This document shows, one piece after another, positions 1-12,734 of a stretch of DNA of 64,000 nt. The translations under genes were made by a program, and so were the position numbers. Where the stretch lies: contig NC_092694.1 of NCBI RefSeq assembly GCF_964275005.1, forward strand, positions 28,020,632-28,084,631, written 5' to 3'. Numbering within the stretch: position 1 is the first letter of the stretch; every line of letters begins with the position of its first letter. The notes below the pieces were generated by a model, which was given only the letters and a program-made list of their open reading frames with translations, was not told the origin of the DNA and did not search any database. Origin of the DNA: Diadema setosum (taxonomy: Eukaryota > Echinodermata > Echinoidea > Diadematoida > Diadematidae).

Positions 1-970
1 TCCACCGCGGGAAACAACATTTGTGCCGCGTTAGACAGGTGGCCGCTATACACAAGGTCTTTAACACGGCTTTTATCGGGGGAGGGGGAGGGGGATTTTA
101 CAGAGGCCGCTAAAAATAGTTGGCCGCTAAGACAGGTTTGACTGTACAATTATTGTCTGATGAAAATACGCAAATCCTCCGTTTACCATAACATGCAGTT
201 TTTTAATGCTCATCAATGAAAAGCAATGTTTATTTGCAATTCTGTCTCTTGTATCTTTGTATTTATTTTACATTTAAGAGACAAAGATATCGTCAATTTG
301 TTTGTGCTTTTGTGCTTACTTTGAAATCACATGTCAAAAAAGTGATGATTTAGTAATAGGTTTGAGGTAGCACTTTGATACGTTCGCTCTTCCAAAGATT
401 CGTTACTCCGAATATCCGTTATTCCCTGGATTCATTATTCCAAAGGTTTGTTACTCTAAAAATGAAAAAAAAAAAGTTCATAATTATTTCAGGAGGTTCA
501 GCATTAAGAATGTTCTTATTCCGAAGGTTTGTTAATCCGAAATTTCAATATTAAGGTTCACTATTTTTGAGGTCCGTTATTCTAAAAGTGGAATGGACCA
601 GTCCTGATATTTGTTAAGGTGAAAAAGATGTCACGAGGTTTTAAATCTGGAGGCTTTGGTTGTTAATTGGTTTCTCCAAATTTGAATCATGAACCTTATT
701 TCATGTTCCAATTAAAACACACAAACCTTTCGATTAATCTTCGGGGATTCCTATCATTCACCGAATAAAAAAAAAAAGCTTCATGATTCTACAAACCTTA
801 TTCATTTTCGGATTTACAAACAGTACGAATAACGAGCCTACGAAATTATGTGCCACAAAATGTTCGTTATAACAAACCATGATTATTGTATAATATCGAA
901 GTCACAAACATCCATCTAAGTTATATGGACTTAGTGTGTTTTGTTATGACGAAACTTCTGAGTAACGAAC
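1..970. repeat. Degenerate dispersed repeats (GGCCGCTA type, then TTCGTTATTCCGAA type)
   Basis: The first 150 bases repeat short phrases such as GGCCGCTAA and GACAGG beside a G-rich run. From about 365 to 600, diverged copies of a GTTATTCCGAA-like phrase recur. From about 715 to 960 related phrases appear in the opposite sense (TTCGGAT, GAATAACGA), so the block looks like a decayed foldback. No coding potential was recognised. Confidence 0.4.
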
Positions 971-2230
971 CTTATATCGTTTCTGACTAAATAATAACAA
1001 AAATTCTCCTCGGTAACGGTGTGTAACACAAGGAGCAAACACAGAGGGATTTATTCTAATACACACTGAAACGTGAAGCGTTTGCCCTCCGCAGTTAAAC
1101 TTCGTATTTCGAAGACGGAACACATTTCTTTTTTTTTTCTCTGTCAATTCTTTGTCATATTCAGCTGTGACAGTGTTCGTTTTAAGCAAATTTTACGTTG
1201 TAGACGTTAGATAGCAAATTTAGGACCTGAATCTTTACTTCGTGATTACGAAATTTTGATAAATATATTCTCAAAGACATGCACTATATATCGCGATTAC
1301 ATGGGGGCGTTAAATTCTTGAAATCGGTCAACTCTCAATGCGATCTTCTTCCATTTTTTTCTTTTTCATACGGACTTGGGTTAAATTACCGATCTTCAGT
1401 TAAGACATCTACAGTTATAATAAAGGATGTTGTCAAAAAGATCATCCAATTTATTTGGCTAATTGTAATGGCAGCAATGTGTGTGGAAAATAGTGGGTTT
1501 TTTTTTTTCAATTTTAAGAGGTTACCGATGGCCTGCTTACAACCGACGAGAAATGACATTTCATTTAATTCTTTTAACCTGAAGTGTAAATTTACAAAAG
1601 GTGGACGTTATAATTACAGAGTTCACTGACTTGCTTGATGAAACATACTAGCGACAAGGCGTAATGTTTCATCAGATGAACTACGTCAATGAGATTACAC
1701 ACCGTGTACGTTTGTACGTTCATCTACGAGAGATGGAAAAGTGTTTTTTTTATTATTATTATTATTATTCATCAGCATGAAAACATAAACAAGCTTTTAT
1801 AATTGAGAATTGCTAATAACTACTAAGGATTTTGCAGAGGAGTTTGTTCTCGACATGAAATCGCTGATTGTAATGTTACTATGTTTTTTCATTTGAACGA
1901 TAACGAGTCCTTTGTCAATGTATTCAATTGCCTTTTTCGTACTTTTTTAACGAGTGTGGGTAATGCACGGGCATGACTTTGTGTGTATGTGTATATCCAC
2001 TATTGTGAGATTCTTTTTGTTTTGTTTTAATTTTTGTTTTGTTTTTCTTCGCTATTCTCCTGTTGGAAAAACAGGGTACATCGATTAGTGCTAGCAGCTT
2101 GACGTTTTTGGATATGCCTGAAATTATACTTTCTGTACTTCACAATAATTACGGTTTGAATAACGATTGTGTATACTTATTTATCAAATTTTGAGTAATT
2201 CATGTATATAATACATGCCAAGTGTTTTAG
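971..2230. other. No gene recognised
   Basis: AT-rich sequence with short homopolymers and a TTA-type run near 1750. Open frames here are short, have low-complexity composition and show no protein family I recognise. Confidence 0.5.
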
Positions 2231-2237
2231 TGATCCA

Positions 2238-4850
2238 CTCTTTTTCTATACCTACTTTATTGTTATCCTTGAAAGCATGCATGGGTGCTCTTAGTTATAC
2301 TACTTATATCGCATTTTATCAGATTCTGTGCAATTCACTTTTGGTTGTTTTACGCATGCTTTAGATTATAATTGTGCTTTTTTTCACTCCTTGCTGGTTG
2401 AAAAAAAAAATGAACTGAATTGAACAGAATTGAAATTAATTGGTGACATGGATAGTCGTTATCGTTACCACAACAGTTACTGGAAACACACAACGAGTAC
2501 GAATAAGCGTTTCCTGGTTTGATTCCCCTTCATAATCTCATTGCGTTTCTTTTTAAATGCCCTGTATCTCTTCGGGTCATCTTTTCATGGAAACCAAACA
2601 CTAAACCAAAGTGGACTCGAAATTGAGCAGCCCAGACTAAGCAATCTGCATATCAAAAAAGAAAAGAAAAAAGAAATTGATGTTATAAATACCGCAGGCA
2701 GTAAGGAAACTGACACTAAGGAAATTCCGCATATCAGTAGCTTTGAGAGGGAATCATAGCTTATAGGCACACCTATCCCTTACCCTGCACTGACGTCATT
2801 GCAAAAAGCAGAGGCGTCAGTGACATGAAAAAAGTACATGAACTGAATTAATTTGCGCAGTTTCCTTTCCTTCTATAGAACTTGGAGGAAAACAGATAGA
2901 CAAATACGCGCTGTTACACAACACGTTTTTGTAACTTTAATTTCTATTGCAAGATGAACATTGCTTTATGACAGTGGAACCTCATTAAACAGAGGTTGAA
3001 TATAACGAAACCGTCTTACAATGTGATTTTGAGGGTCCCCACTCATATTATCATTATGATTATTACTATTTTTTGTTTGTATAACCTGAAAAAAAAAGAG
3101 AAACCTGGTATAAGAAGGTATATTTAAAGTCTTGTTTTTGCTAACAAGAAGTTATAACATAATTGTGTTTCAAGGACGGACAGGCTATGACCACTGAGCT
3201 ACGTAGCTCCATGCTATGACGAAGCACAATGTCATTACAATTCTCAATTTCAGCATGGAGCTACACATGGAGCTCCGTGATTCAAGTTGACAAAACGCAC
3301 TTTTCGTAATGTAGGGCGGAGTAGCTGTTGCAGCTTATGATTATAGTTAACCTGTACCAGGGACTGCCACCACCGATATCCCTGGTTTCAGTCCCAGCGG
3401 TTAAAAAAATCGACAAGGCACCATAAATATACAGGGAGGATTTGGGGTTCGTTGGTGTACCGGAAGCCAGAAATGAAAATGTGGAGAGCGTCTTGGCCAA
3501 ATTGTTGACGAAGGAGCTACAAATACCCCGGCAGGAAGTGGAACAGTGAGTACCAACCAGTGCATCGTCTACCAGCAGCTGCTAGATCGCGCCTCATAAA
3601 GGCCCATTTGTGTGTGTGTGTGTGTGTTTTGTTTTGTTTTGTTTTTTTAAGTTCAAGCACTTTGATATGAATCTCAGAAAGGTGAAACACCTTTTCCATA
3701 CCTACTTTAGCGTTATCCTTCAAAGCATGCATAGGTTTTCTTAGTTATACTACTTTCATTCAATTCACTTTTCGTTTTGTATTTCTTCCTTGATTGAAAT
3801 AAGTCAAACAATGTGATTGTTTTACGCATGCTTTGATTTTAATATTATTCTGCTCTGTTTTATTCCTTACTGGTTGGAAAAATAAACTGAATTTAGTTGA
3901 AATGAAACTAATGGGTGACATGAATTTTCATAAAACATATCGTCGTTATCGTTATTAAAACAGTTACAGGAAACACACAACATATTATAAAGCGTTTCCT
4001 GGTTTGATTCCCCTTTATAATCTCAGAGCGTCTCTCTTTAGATTCCCCGTTTCTCTTTGTATCATGTTTTCGTGGAAACCAAAAACCATACCTTAAGTTG
4101 ACTCGAAATTGTGCAGCCCTGACAAAGCAATCTGGATGTTAAAAACATGAAATTGATGTTATGAATATCGCATGCAGTAAAAAAAAATACAGTGAAATAA
4201 AAAACAGTACATGAACTGAACTGATTTGCGCAGTTTCGTTTCCTCCTAGAACTCGGAGACAGACAGACGTAATCATACGCGCACTTACACAACGCCATTT
4301 TTTTTTTTGTCACTGTTTAAGTTTCCATTGCATGATGAACATGGCTTTAAGACAGTGGAACCTCATTATAAAAAAAAAAAAGTTGAATAAAACAAAACAA
4401 TCTTATAAGGTGATTTTGAGGGTCTCCACATTATTACTTTTACTACTTTTCTTTTTTTGCCTGTATACCCTGAAAAAAGAGAAACCTGATATAACAAAGT
4501 AAGTTTTTAAGTCCCCCTTTTTTCCCCCAACAACTGGGTATAACAATTTTATTTCAATGGCGGACAGGCTATGACCATTGAGCTACGTAGCTCTGTGCTA
4601 TGACGAAGCACAATGTTGTTACAATTCTCAATTTCATCATGAAGCTACACATGGAGCTCCATGATTCAAGTAGGCATAGTGCAGTGTTCGTAATCTAGGG
4701 TGGAGGAGCTGTTGCAGCTTATGATTACAGTACATGTACCATGGATTGCCGAACAGAGATGTCCCTGGTTTGAGTCCCATGACTGCAGCAGGTTAAGAAA
4801 ATCAATAAGGCACTCATTACCTTATTCTCACTGCTTAGTCCTCTCTCTCA
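2238..4850. repeat. Diverged tandem duplication, about 1.4-kb period
   Basis: The sequence from about 2238 to 3460 is repeated from about 3693 to 4850. Anchors include AAAGCATGCAT (2272 and 3722), the GGAAACACACAAC phrase, the CCTCATTA stretch and CGGACAGGCTATGACCA (3177 and 4561), giving offsets of about 1385-1450 bases with many indels. A (GT)n tract sits at about 3610-3630. Each copy contains a segment (about 3180-3410 and 4565-4795) with a tRNA-like B-box phrase (GGTTTGAGTCCC in copy 2) and, on the other strand, an A-box-like TAGCTCAGTGGTCA, so a tRNA-derived SINE may be included. No protein-coding gene seen. Confidence 0.6.
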
Positions 4851-5880
4851 GTGGAGGGGATTCAAAGCAGTGTCAATTTATTGGATTCAAAAGCATTTTA
4901 AATCACTAAAATGCAAATTAAATTTGCGCAAATCAACGTATGATCTCTATAATGTCTCTGTAACACTCCAAAGATAAAGAAAAACAAAAACTAATGGAGG
5001 AAAATGAAGAATCTTCTGTCAAATCCGCAGTCAAAAGACGTAAAAAAAAAACAAACAAAATTATGGTAACAAAGAAAGTTAAATTTGAAACGTTATTCCA
5101 AGTTAAAAAAAAAATGAAATAGTATTTGGTTCTTGAATTTGTCTCATGCATTCTTCAATTCGTTAATTAAAAGGTAAAATGAAGTATTTCTGTCGATTTT
5201 ATCACCTTTACGGCCTACTCCCTATGCCATTTAAAGTTTGCATTGGTGGAAAATACTTATGTTCCACCTTCAGTTTCCCCACTATGTTTTTGTTTTGAAT
5301 ATAAAGGGAAAGAAGGGAACGGAAACTTATTTCTGCTGTTTCATTCGTGTCTCTCATTATTGCGTTAAATTGGTGTTTTGTTATTATTGGAGGGCATTTG
5401 CAAATGATTTTCAATAATATGTCCAATTCTGCAATTTTTACTTTTCTCCCTCGGAGGACAAAAGCGAATGTGTTCACTCTTGCGTAAGATTTCCCTTTGT
5501 TTAAATCTACCAGGTTAATAACCATTTAAATAATCTTTGATATATGACACATTGATTTTTATCAGAATCTTCTATGAAAAATATTAATTGGAAAAAAGTG
5601 TATACTTTCTCTCTTTTTTTCTGCTGAGTATATGATACTTTTCCATTTTGACAGGGTTTGGGGGATTTTTACCCAAACATATCAAACACAAAACTACATT
5701 AAGTACACTACAAGAACACAACATACACGAAACTGCACTAGACAAACAACACAATTTTGCTTTCAGTTCAAAGTGCAACACTATGCCACCCCCATAGGGG
5801 ATCACTTTTTTTTTTATGAGAGCCTTATACAAATCATATACTACTTTCTAATGTCTCAATTCTCAAATGTTTACCATTTC
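4851..5880. other. No gene recognised
   Basis: AT-rich intergenic or intronic sequence. Both strands contain short open frames of up to about 105 codons, but none resembles a known family. Confidence 0.45.
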
Positions 5881-6475
5881 AGAGATAAAAAGCGTATATC
5901 ACACGCCTTTTTCACAACTTTGCCGTTTCCAGCTAGGCAAAACAACGTAACCTGAGATACGTATGGAAATGACAAAGAAAGCATTTTCGCTGATACGGCA
6001 AATGAACGTACCTTTACATACACTGTTTTTTCATGGTGGTTTCTCAAGAAATAGAAGGAAATCGCGACGCCCAAAGAACGTATGTCATCATACAGCGCTT
6101 TGCCGTATAAAATCAGGGCCATGCGCGCTACAGTCAGCACGGCAAAACAACGTATCAACATCGTGGCCATCACAACACACACTAGCTACACTGCATAACT
6201 CTATGTGTAAGGCGCATGCAAGACCTACACTTGTACGGCTGCGTGCTGCAAATCCATTTCGCTCAGTGCCGCAGTGAAAGCTATAGTAGTACCACAGCTG
6301 CCGCTTGCAACAGCTGCAGCAGTGCTGCAGCAGAGTAATGTTTGACTGGCAGGCAAGCTTTGCTGCAGTGTGAACCATGAAGTCATGCCCATCGTTCTGT
6401 TTTGCAGTCATGGAATGGATATTCTCCTGACCAGTTAATGCTACCACAAAGAAAATCAGCGGTAACGCCGGTAAG
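5881..6475. other. CpG-richer segment with repeated GGCAAAACAACGTA motif
   Basis: This stretch is less AT-rich than its surroundings and has more CG dinucleotides. The phrase GGCAAAACAACGTA occurs at about 5936 and 6141, and related phrases appear in reverse orientation near 11390 and 11675. A good splice-donor-like GGTAAGTTTT occurs at about 6469. It could be a transcription start region or an old repeat; I cannot decide which. Confidence 0.3.
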
Positions 6476-7645
6476 TTTTATTTTTTTTTGTCAGGTATAA
6501 GTCTGATTTAGCCCGACCAGACGCCGTGCGAAGTACGGCGATTGGGCTGCACAGAGTGGACGACAGTATACGCTTTGCCAGTATAGGGTCCAGTACTTTC
6601 GATAAATAGTTTTCACTAAGATTTAAGAAAATGATGAGTAAAAATTAATAAACAAAAAACACAGCAAGCTATGAAAATAAATAGAAACTTAGAGCTCTGA
6701 GTATGCAGCCTTTCCTTTCGGTGGGCTTGGCAAAACGTGGCCCATTGGTGTGGTTTTGGTTGTGGTTCTACTAATGTAAGGATTATAATGTTAGGATACT
6801 TGTACTACCAATAGTGGTCTAGTAGATCAAAAGTGACTCTCAAAAGAGATTAACCTTTGAGCAAATAAATTAAGTGTACTCCAATATACTGTTATGATCA
6901 TCGACATCATTCGACTTGACGTCTTCTTCCTCAAATTCAATTTTCCTCTAAAAGTCTAAAAAAGTAACAGCTTTATGGTAGACAGTAGACTCGACTTCAA
7001 GCTAATGACAATAAAGCTTGATACTGATGAATTCCATTTAGTCTTCAGTGGCAACATGAACTGATGGCAGACGATAATATGTTCTAATAATGACATTAAC
7101 ATCATTACTTTGGCAAGGAAAGTAAAAACAAAAAATAGTGTTTGGTCTACATCTTTGGTTAAACACAGGTATCTTTGTCTCTTAGATCTTGTTTGTTATT
7201 TCTTGAAAGGATGAAGAATGTGATTGTGGTGTTTTCATACATACAGGAATTTACCCACTTAAAAATTATATAGTAGCCTAAAAAATAAAGTCACATTTAA
7301 TGGTACTCTGTACCTGCTAACTATGGAGGCCTAATTTATTTTTTTATTCTTTTTGTAATTTTAGTTAGCTGTAGATATTCTTTTAGACTATAATTTAATT
7401 TTTTTTTTGTGGATTTATTTTTCATTTCGATACAATATAATGCATTGTAGCCATGGTAGATCCTATACATACTATACGTTCCACCCCCCCCCCCCCCCCC
7501 CATAAAAGTGTTGAGGGCAAAAGCTCGTGGAATTCAGATATCTAATCTTAAGTTAGGCGGTTTTAAATACTATGGAAAGTTCAAATATTCAGACCCAAGC
7601 GTCTACTTTAGATAATATTAACATTCATTCGTGTTGTAATACATA
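6476..7645. other. No gene recognised; poly-C run near 7483-7501
   Basis: AT-rich sequence without convincing open frames. The only notable element is an uninterrupted C run at about 7483-7501. Confidence 0.45.
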
Positions 7646-8336
7646 TGTGACCGTGCACCTCAAAACGAACATAAAGTCGCACACACTGATTTTGCGTGAG
7701 GACTGAAAATAAGTGAAATGGGCCAACCTAGCCGAACTTGACTTTTTCATATTTTCTGAAAGAGCGGGTCTTCTTTTACATTATGCTAAAATTTGGTATC
7801 ATAAGACGGACAGGAAAGTGTGTTTCTTTAGCAGTTTATCTCGAACATTTTTGGTATGATAGTGTGATTAGGTGTGTCTTGAGAATCCCTTTTTCATTTC
7901 TGAAAAACCTTGTCCTCTCTCTTCACTTTCAACTCTAATAACTTTTGAAAGGATAGTGCTACTGCTTTAAAAGTTGGCATTAATTATGGACAGAATGTGT
8001 TAATGAGGCATGCTTAATTTCAGTTTAATTTCATAATCCCTTCATTATTATTACTCTGGTGGTTTACTTCCTCTTTTTTGTCCCATTCATCGCACAGCCA
8101 GCACGGTTTGGCAAAGATTAAGCGCTTGAATAGACACTGTACTTCAGAGCCTCTTTTCTCAGTTCACACTTTTCCTGAGTTTGTGCTTTCTTTCCAGTAT
8201 TTAGATAGGTTAGGAGAGTCCATTTGCTTTGAGTTATACATCATTTTAAAGCTTAAAGTCTGCTCTTTCAGAATATGGTCTTAACTAAAAATTCATGTCT
8301 GGCGACTTTTTGTTTGTTTTGAGGTGCAGGGTCACA
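7646..8336 (+). mobile_element. 0.7-kb TA-flanked MITE, copy A (full length)
   Basis: Non-autonomous DNA transposon of about 690 bp. The left end TGTGACCGTGCACC and the right end GGTGCAGGGTCACA form terminal inverted repeats of roughly 36 bp, also including a shared AAAACNAAC and AAAGTCGC phrase. It is flanked by TA on both sides (7644-7645 and 8337-8338), as expected for Tc1/mariner-type insertion. No transposase frame is present. It is very close to copy G at 51702. Confidence 0.8.
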
Positions 8337-8359
8337 TATTTGCTTGTCTCTCTTTTCAG

Positions 8360-8426
8360 TGTCCACAACAACCGCCAGCCTAGACCAGCACAGAAAAGGA
8401 ATGCAGTGTATCAAGTACAATAAAAG
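8360..8426 (+). CDS. Possible internal exon of an unrecognised gene (weak)
   Basis: A pyrimidine-rich acceptor (CTCTCTTTTCAG) precedes 8360, and a donor-like AAAAG/GTGCAAG follows 8426. In the frame that begins after two bases the segment is open (starting STTTASLDQH) and ends in phase 2. That phase matches the candidate exon at 9001. No protein family is recognised and no start exon could be found in phase. It may also be untranslated RNA or chance. Confidence 0.2.
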
Positions 8427-9000
8427 GTGCAAGTTGAATAATCAATTATTGATTCATACAACAACAAAAAAAAAAAAAAAAGGAAGAAGAAGGAGAAGAA
8501 GGGGGAGGAAATGAATCCCACCTTTTGTCATTATCACTGGCGACACAAGCCGGCATTTGGAAAAATAAAAATAAATAAAAGAAGGCAGAATCCATGATGA
8601 TGACTCTCTGATAATTGGAGAGTACCAAATTTTACAGTTCATTCCTTAACGAAAAAAAAAAGATAATAGCAAATAAAAACTGATGAAATAGTCACCATTC
8701 TCTCTCAAAAACAAACACACAGCCTTGTACATCCTCAAGGGGTATTTGTATGATGTTGAATAATAGATATTCTGAGTGTATTTCAAAATTTACTCATTCT
8801 CATTTTCTTTGCTTTTTTGGGGGGTGGGGGTCGTGAGAGAGGATTTGTTACACACAACCATGCTAATGAAGAATTTAATCACATAATATAACTAAAGCAG
8901 AGTTGAAATTCACTAGCTGTTTTTTTTTTTTTTTTGAAAATACAGAGTGCCTTATTTTGTGTTAATTATTCTCTTCCCTTTCTTTTACATTTTCCTGCAG

Positions 9001-9142
9001 TGGTCTACCGAGCAGTTCGAAAGCAGAGAGGAGAACAACTATACAAATTTCAGAACAGCTGTGCACGCCCGTCTGGCCTCAGAATCTCATGAAAGATGGA
9101 GCGGATTGTGCACTACATCAGTCATTTCTAAAAGAAAAATAA
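9001..9142 (+). CDS. Possible terminal exon of an unrecognised gene (weak)
   Basis: A strong acceptor-like TTTTACATTTTCCTGCAG ends at 9000. Joined in phase to the candidate at 8360 the frame runs to a TAA at 9140-9142. Two other frames are also open for a long way here, so the reading frame is not decided by openness alone. A donor-like CAG/GTAAATC lies at about 9174, which would also fit a non-coding transcript. No family recognised. Confidence 0.2.
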
Positions 9143-9179
9143 TGATAACACTCGGGTTGTTTATATAGCATCAGGTAAA

Positions 9180-11215
9180 TCTTACACAGTTAAATTAAGA
9201 ACTTGCAAAATATCAACTGTGAAGTGTAAATGACTATTGACACGTTTTGAAGGCATAAAAAATGTATATATTTTTTTTAAATATTGATATGAAACTAAAG
9301 ATTTCTATTTCGAAAAAGTTATGATGAGGGCGTACAACCCTTTGAAATGATGACAAGCAACTTTAAGGAAAACGATCACTTGTTTCATTTTTATATCAAA
9401 TATTGTTGTAAATGTTTACCCTCATCATCAATATTATGTCGATTGGAACATGTCAACATATTTCAGAAAACCAGGGAAATAGTAACCTTTTCCTGCATAA
9501 TTTTTTTATTTATTTTGAGCCTAATCCCTCCGGGAGCTCTCAGACAACGCAGATGTATTGCAGCACAGCATATCGCTGTTGTGATAAAACGTTTATGGAA
9601 GTGTGTTTAAAGTTGAATACTGTTGCAAATTTTCCCTTCGTTTCAGCTGCCTAATAATTGTTCTTTTCCCAAGTATTTACTTCTTACAACACTTGAACTT
9701 CAACAACAGTAAGAAATTAAAATGTTATGTGTGCTATTTATAATTTGTAATTTGTAGTTGTTCTGATTTTCCAAGGTAACAATTGGTGCGAAGGTCTGAT
9801 ATGGTAATAGTATAAATAATCTCCAGAAAAAAAAAATATGTTCTCTTCTATTGAAATTGAAAATGTTGTTCCCAGTGTTTTGTTCAACTGTGGTACGTAT
9901 GTAAGCTCCTTTACTCGGAAATTAAATAACATTTTTTTTTTCTATTTCTTATTTACCATCATGATAATGTTAAGTTTCTGCTGATTTGCTTTCATTGTGA
10001 TAAAAGCATGATGGCATATCAAACTCTCTCTTAATTGTAAGAAGAAAGCGTAGATATCTATTTCATATTCTTAAGACTTGCAAATAATCGAATGATTTCT
10101 GTAATGCTGTTGTCTTGGAGAAACAGATGTACACACAATCTTTTTCCTATAAATCTTTCAGCAGATGTAAATCAGTCTCTGCATCTACATTTCTGTCATG
10201 TCTATCTCAAAGTTATTCTCCTGAGAGAACGTTTGCACCTCTGACAAGTCTGAGGTTTGTGTGTGTGTGTGTGTGTTGTGTGTTTTTTTTTACTTGCTTG
10301 GTTGTTTCTGTTTTTGTGCGTGTGTGTGTGTGTTTGTGTGTGTGAGTGGTCAAAGTACACCAAAAAACATTAAAAGCCTGGATTCATAATTACCTGATAA
10401 ATCATTGTTATTATTGTTGTTGTTCAAAGAAATGAGGCATATTATCAGAGGTTTTAACCTTACGGATACAATTCATGCAATCAACCAAACATTAACAACT
10501 TATAGCGATAAACAAACAACACAATATTATTCTTTCTGTTCAAATCCTTTCATCTCAATGAAAATCGTTGAAATAAGTCAAATTTAGAAAAAAATATAAA
10601 TTAAGATAGGAGTCTCAATAATGCGTGTATGTGTCTTTGAAAGGAAGTGTATGTACAGATGTCTATACAATTCTTGTTTATACCCATTTAGTTTTTTTTT
10701 TTGCCAGTTCTTATACAGTAATATATTTTTGTTGCCGCTCATGCTTTGTCATACTAAAAATTGCAAGTTCATCTTGATTGCATGGCATGAGAGGTGTAAT
10801 GAAATCCATTTTACAGGCTTTACCCAAACTCGTATTTTAGTTGTCAATATTATTCCAAAGCCATGTTTTTGTTGAAACAACATGAATGATAAACCAAATA
10901 TAATTATGTTCCCAATGAAAAATCTTACATCAAGGGATTAAAAACATACACTTAAAGATAACAACAAAGAATGGACATCTCAATAAACTATAAACTGTAT
11001 ATGCAAATGAAGTAAAACAAAAATCTAGTGTAATTGGTAGATAACTAATTACATTTTAGTACATACTCGGTAAGTTTTCAGGGGAAAAAAAATGAAAATT
11101 TTCAATTGCATCGATAATTTTGCAAGCGATTGTATTTAACTATTCTTATTATATATTTAAAACAAAACATATAACGGGACTTTTATCATCCAGTTAACAA
11201 AATTGTCAAAGTAAA
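9180..11215. other. No gene recognised; GT microsatellite at about 10254-10345
   Basis: AT-rich sequence with two neighbouring (GT)n tracts at about 10257-10278 and 10316-10345. The open frames across it are microsatellite-derived or very short. Confidence 0.45.
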
Positions 11216-11860
11216 ATGATAGAGATTGTTGCCATTGAGTCGGGATACGTCATTCTGCCTAATTACATTGATGGAAGGGTTGAGGGCGCAGATATTTGTA
11301 AGATACGTTCTTTTGGAATACTGAAGTGGCTTCGCGGAAGAATGCTCACGCGCCGTAAGTCAGATACGTTCTTTTGCCTAATTGATATGTTGCCGCGTGA
11401 GGATTTTCGCACAACGTTAGTAAGGATATACGCTCGTGGCAAACTAGAATTACTCGTCAGCACAGTGCTGTGATTCGGTAAAATGCTGTATCTATTCTAG
11501 ACATGGCAATTACTCTAAAACGAGGAGTCCTATTTTGCTGAAATTTTCTCGAGATATTCTTTATTAATGCCTAAGAAACTTCGCTGGTTCAAAAATGTTT
11601 TAATCCTATGACGGAAAATGGGAACAAATTGAATTTTCAAACTCGTTTTTCTCAGAACATGATATTCTGGGTTACGTTGTTTTGCCTTATTACGGCCGAC
11701 ATGGTATATCTTAACAAGCGCGTGAGTGGCCTTGGTAGTGACGAACCCTCGTTACTCTTGGGGGAAATTGTCACTTTCTTTCCCTTCATAGACTGGCAGG
11801 CTTCAAAACAGGTCAATATGCGGTGTGCCTTACTATTAAGTTTTGTTACAATCTAGTGTT
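11216..11860. other. Segment with recurrent TACGTTNTTTTGCC motif
   Basis: The phrases GATACGTCATTCTGCC (about 11240), GATACGTTCTTTTGCC (about 11374) and GTTACGTTGTTTTGCC (about 11673) recur here. They match in reverse orientation the motif in 5881-6475. An 85-codon and an 82-codon open frame exist but resemble no known protein. It is probably an old inverted or dispersed repeat. Confidence 0.3.
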
Positions 11861-12159
11861 TTTTAAGCCTAGAGCATTTCTAGATCTAACAAACGTTATA
11901 GTTTGCATCTTGTCTGACATCACGCTCCAGTCAACTTTAGGCCTACTTAGTACTGCAGCACTTGTCCATTGTTAGTGTACGTGAAATCAATGTATATTGT
12001 GCGGTAGCGTAGGTCACGCGAACAACAATATATGTAATCCATAGCTTCTTAATCTTATTTTGTTTTTCATTGTAATAAGCGGTTAGTTGGCTTGGATGTA
12101 TGGGATTGATCTCGAGAAGTTTAATGAATATGTAGGATACCGTCCATAACGATGACATT

Positions 12160-12720
12160 TTCGATCCAATCCTACAGACGTCAGAAATTGACCAATAGCG
12201 AGTCTACTAACACTTTACAAGTTTACTTTACCGTAACGGTACTCCCAGTAGAGTTGTGCAGTAGGGGCCTACTAGACTACTGGGGCCTACCGTTACTTAA
12301 CTTAGGCTGAATCGCCGGTTATTCTCTCTTTACTCAGTTTTCTATTTTTTTAGATTTGATTCGGCATAGACATTCTTTAAGTCTGTAATATGAAGAATCT
12401 AGAATCTACTGGTTAAAAGCTAAATTATAACCATATAGCCCTAGAAATGGATCTGACTCTATACTACTACGTTTAACTAGACATTTATAGAACCCCTATA
12501 GGCTATAGACTTTATAGACTTAGGGCCTACCGTTTAGTCATTAGATAGGCAGGTTAGGCTTTACGTTGTTCTTAGATCTACTATAACATTAGTAACATTA
12601 GTATTAGGCCTAGATCCCCAATAGACAGTCTAGCTCTAGATTTAGCCCCTACCTGGATATAGAGTCTAGATCTAGAGTCTACGCAGTTCTAGATAATATA
12701 GTTCTAGAGATACGCAAAAA
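12160..12720. other. CTAG/TAGA-rich island
   Basis: This interval is dense in CTAG, CTAGA, TCTAGA and GGCCTA words (for example around 12600-12705), unlike the surrounding AT-rich DNA. No open frame or repeat boundary explains it. It could be a low-complexity island or part of a promoter. Confidence 0.45.
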
Positions 12721-12734
12721 TTTGGCGACGATTA

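Noticed and set aside
11216..11473. 85-codon frame with MLTRRKSDTFF and similar
   Set aside because: It coincides with a repeated motif found elsewhere in inverted form; both strands are open, so coding is not supported.
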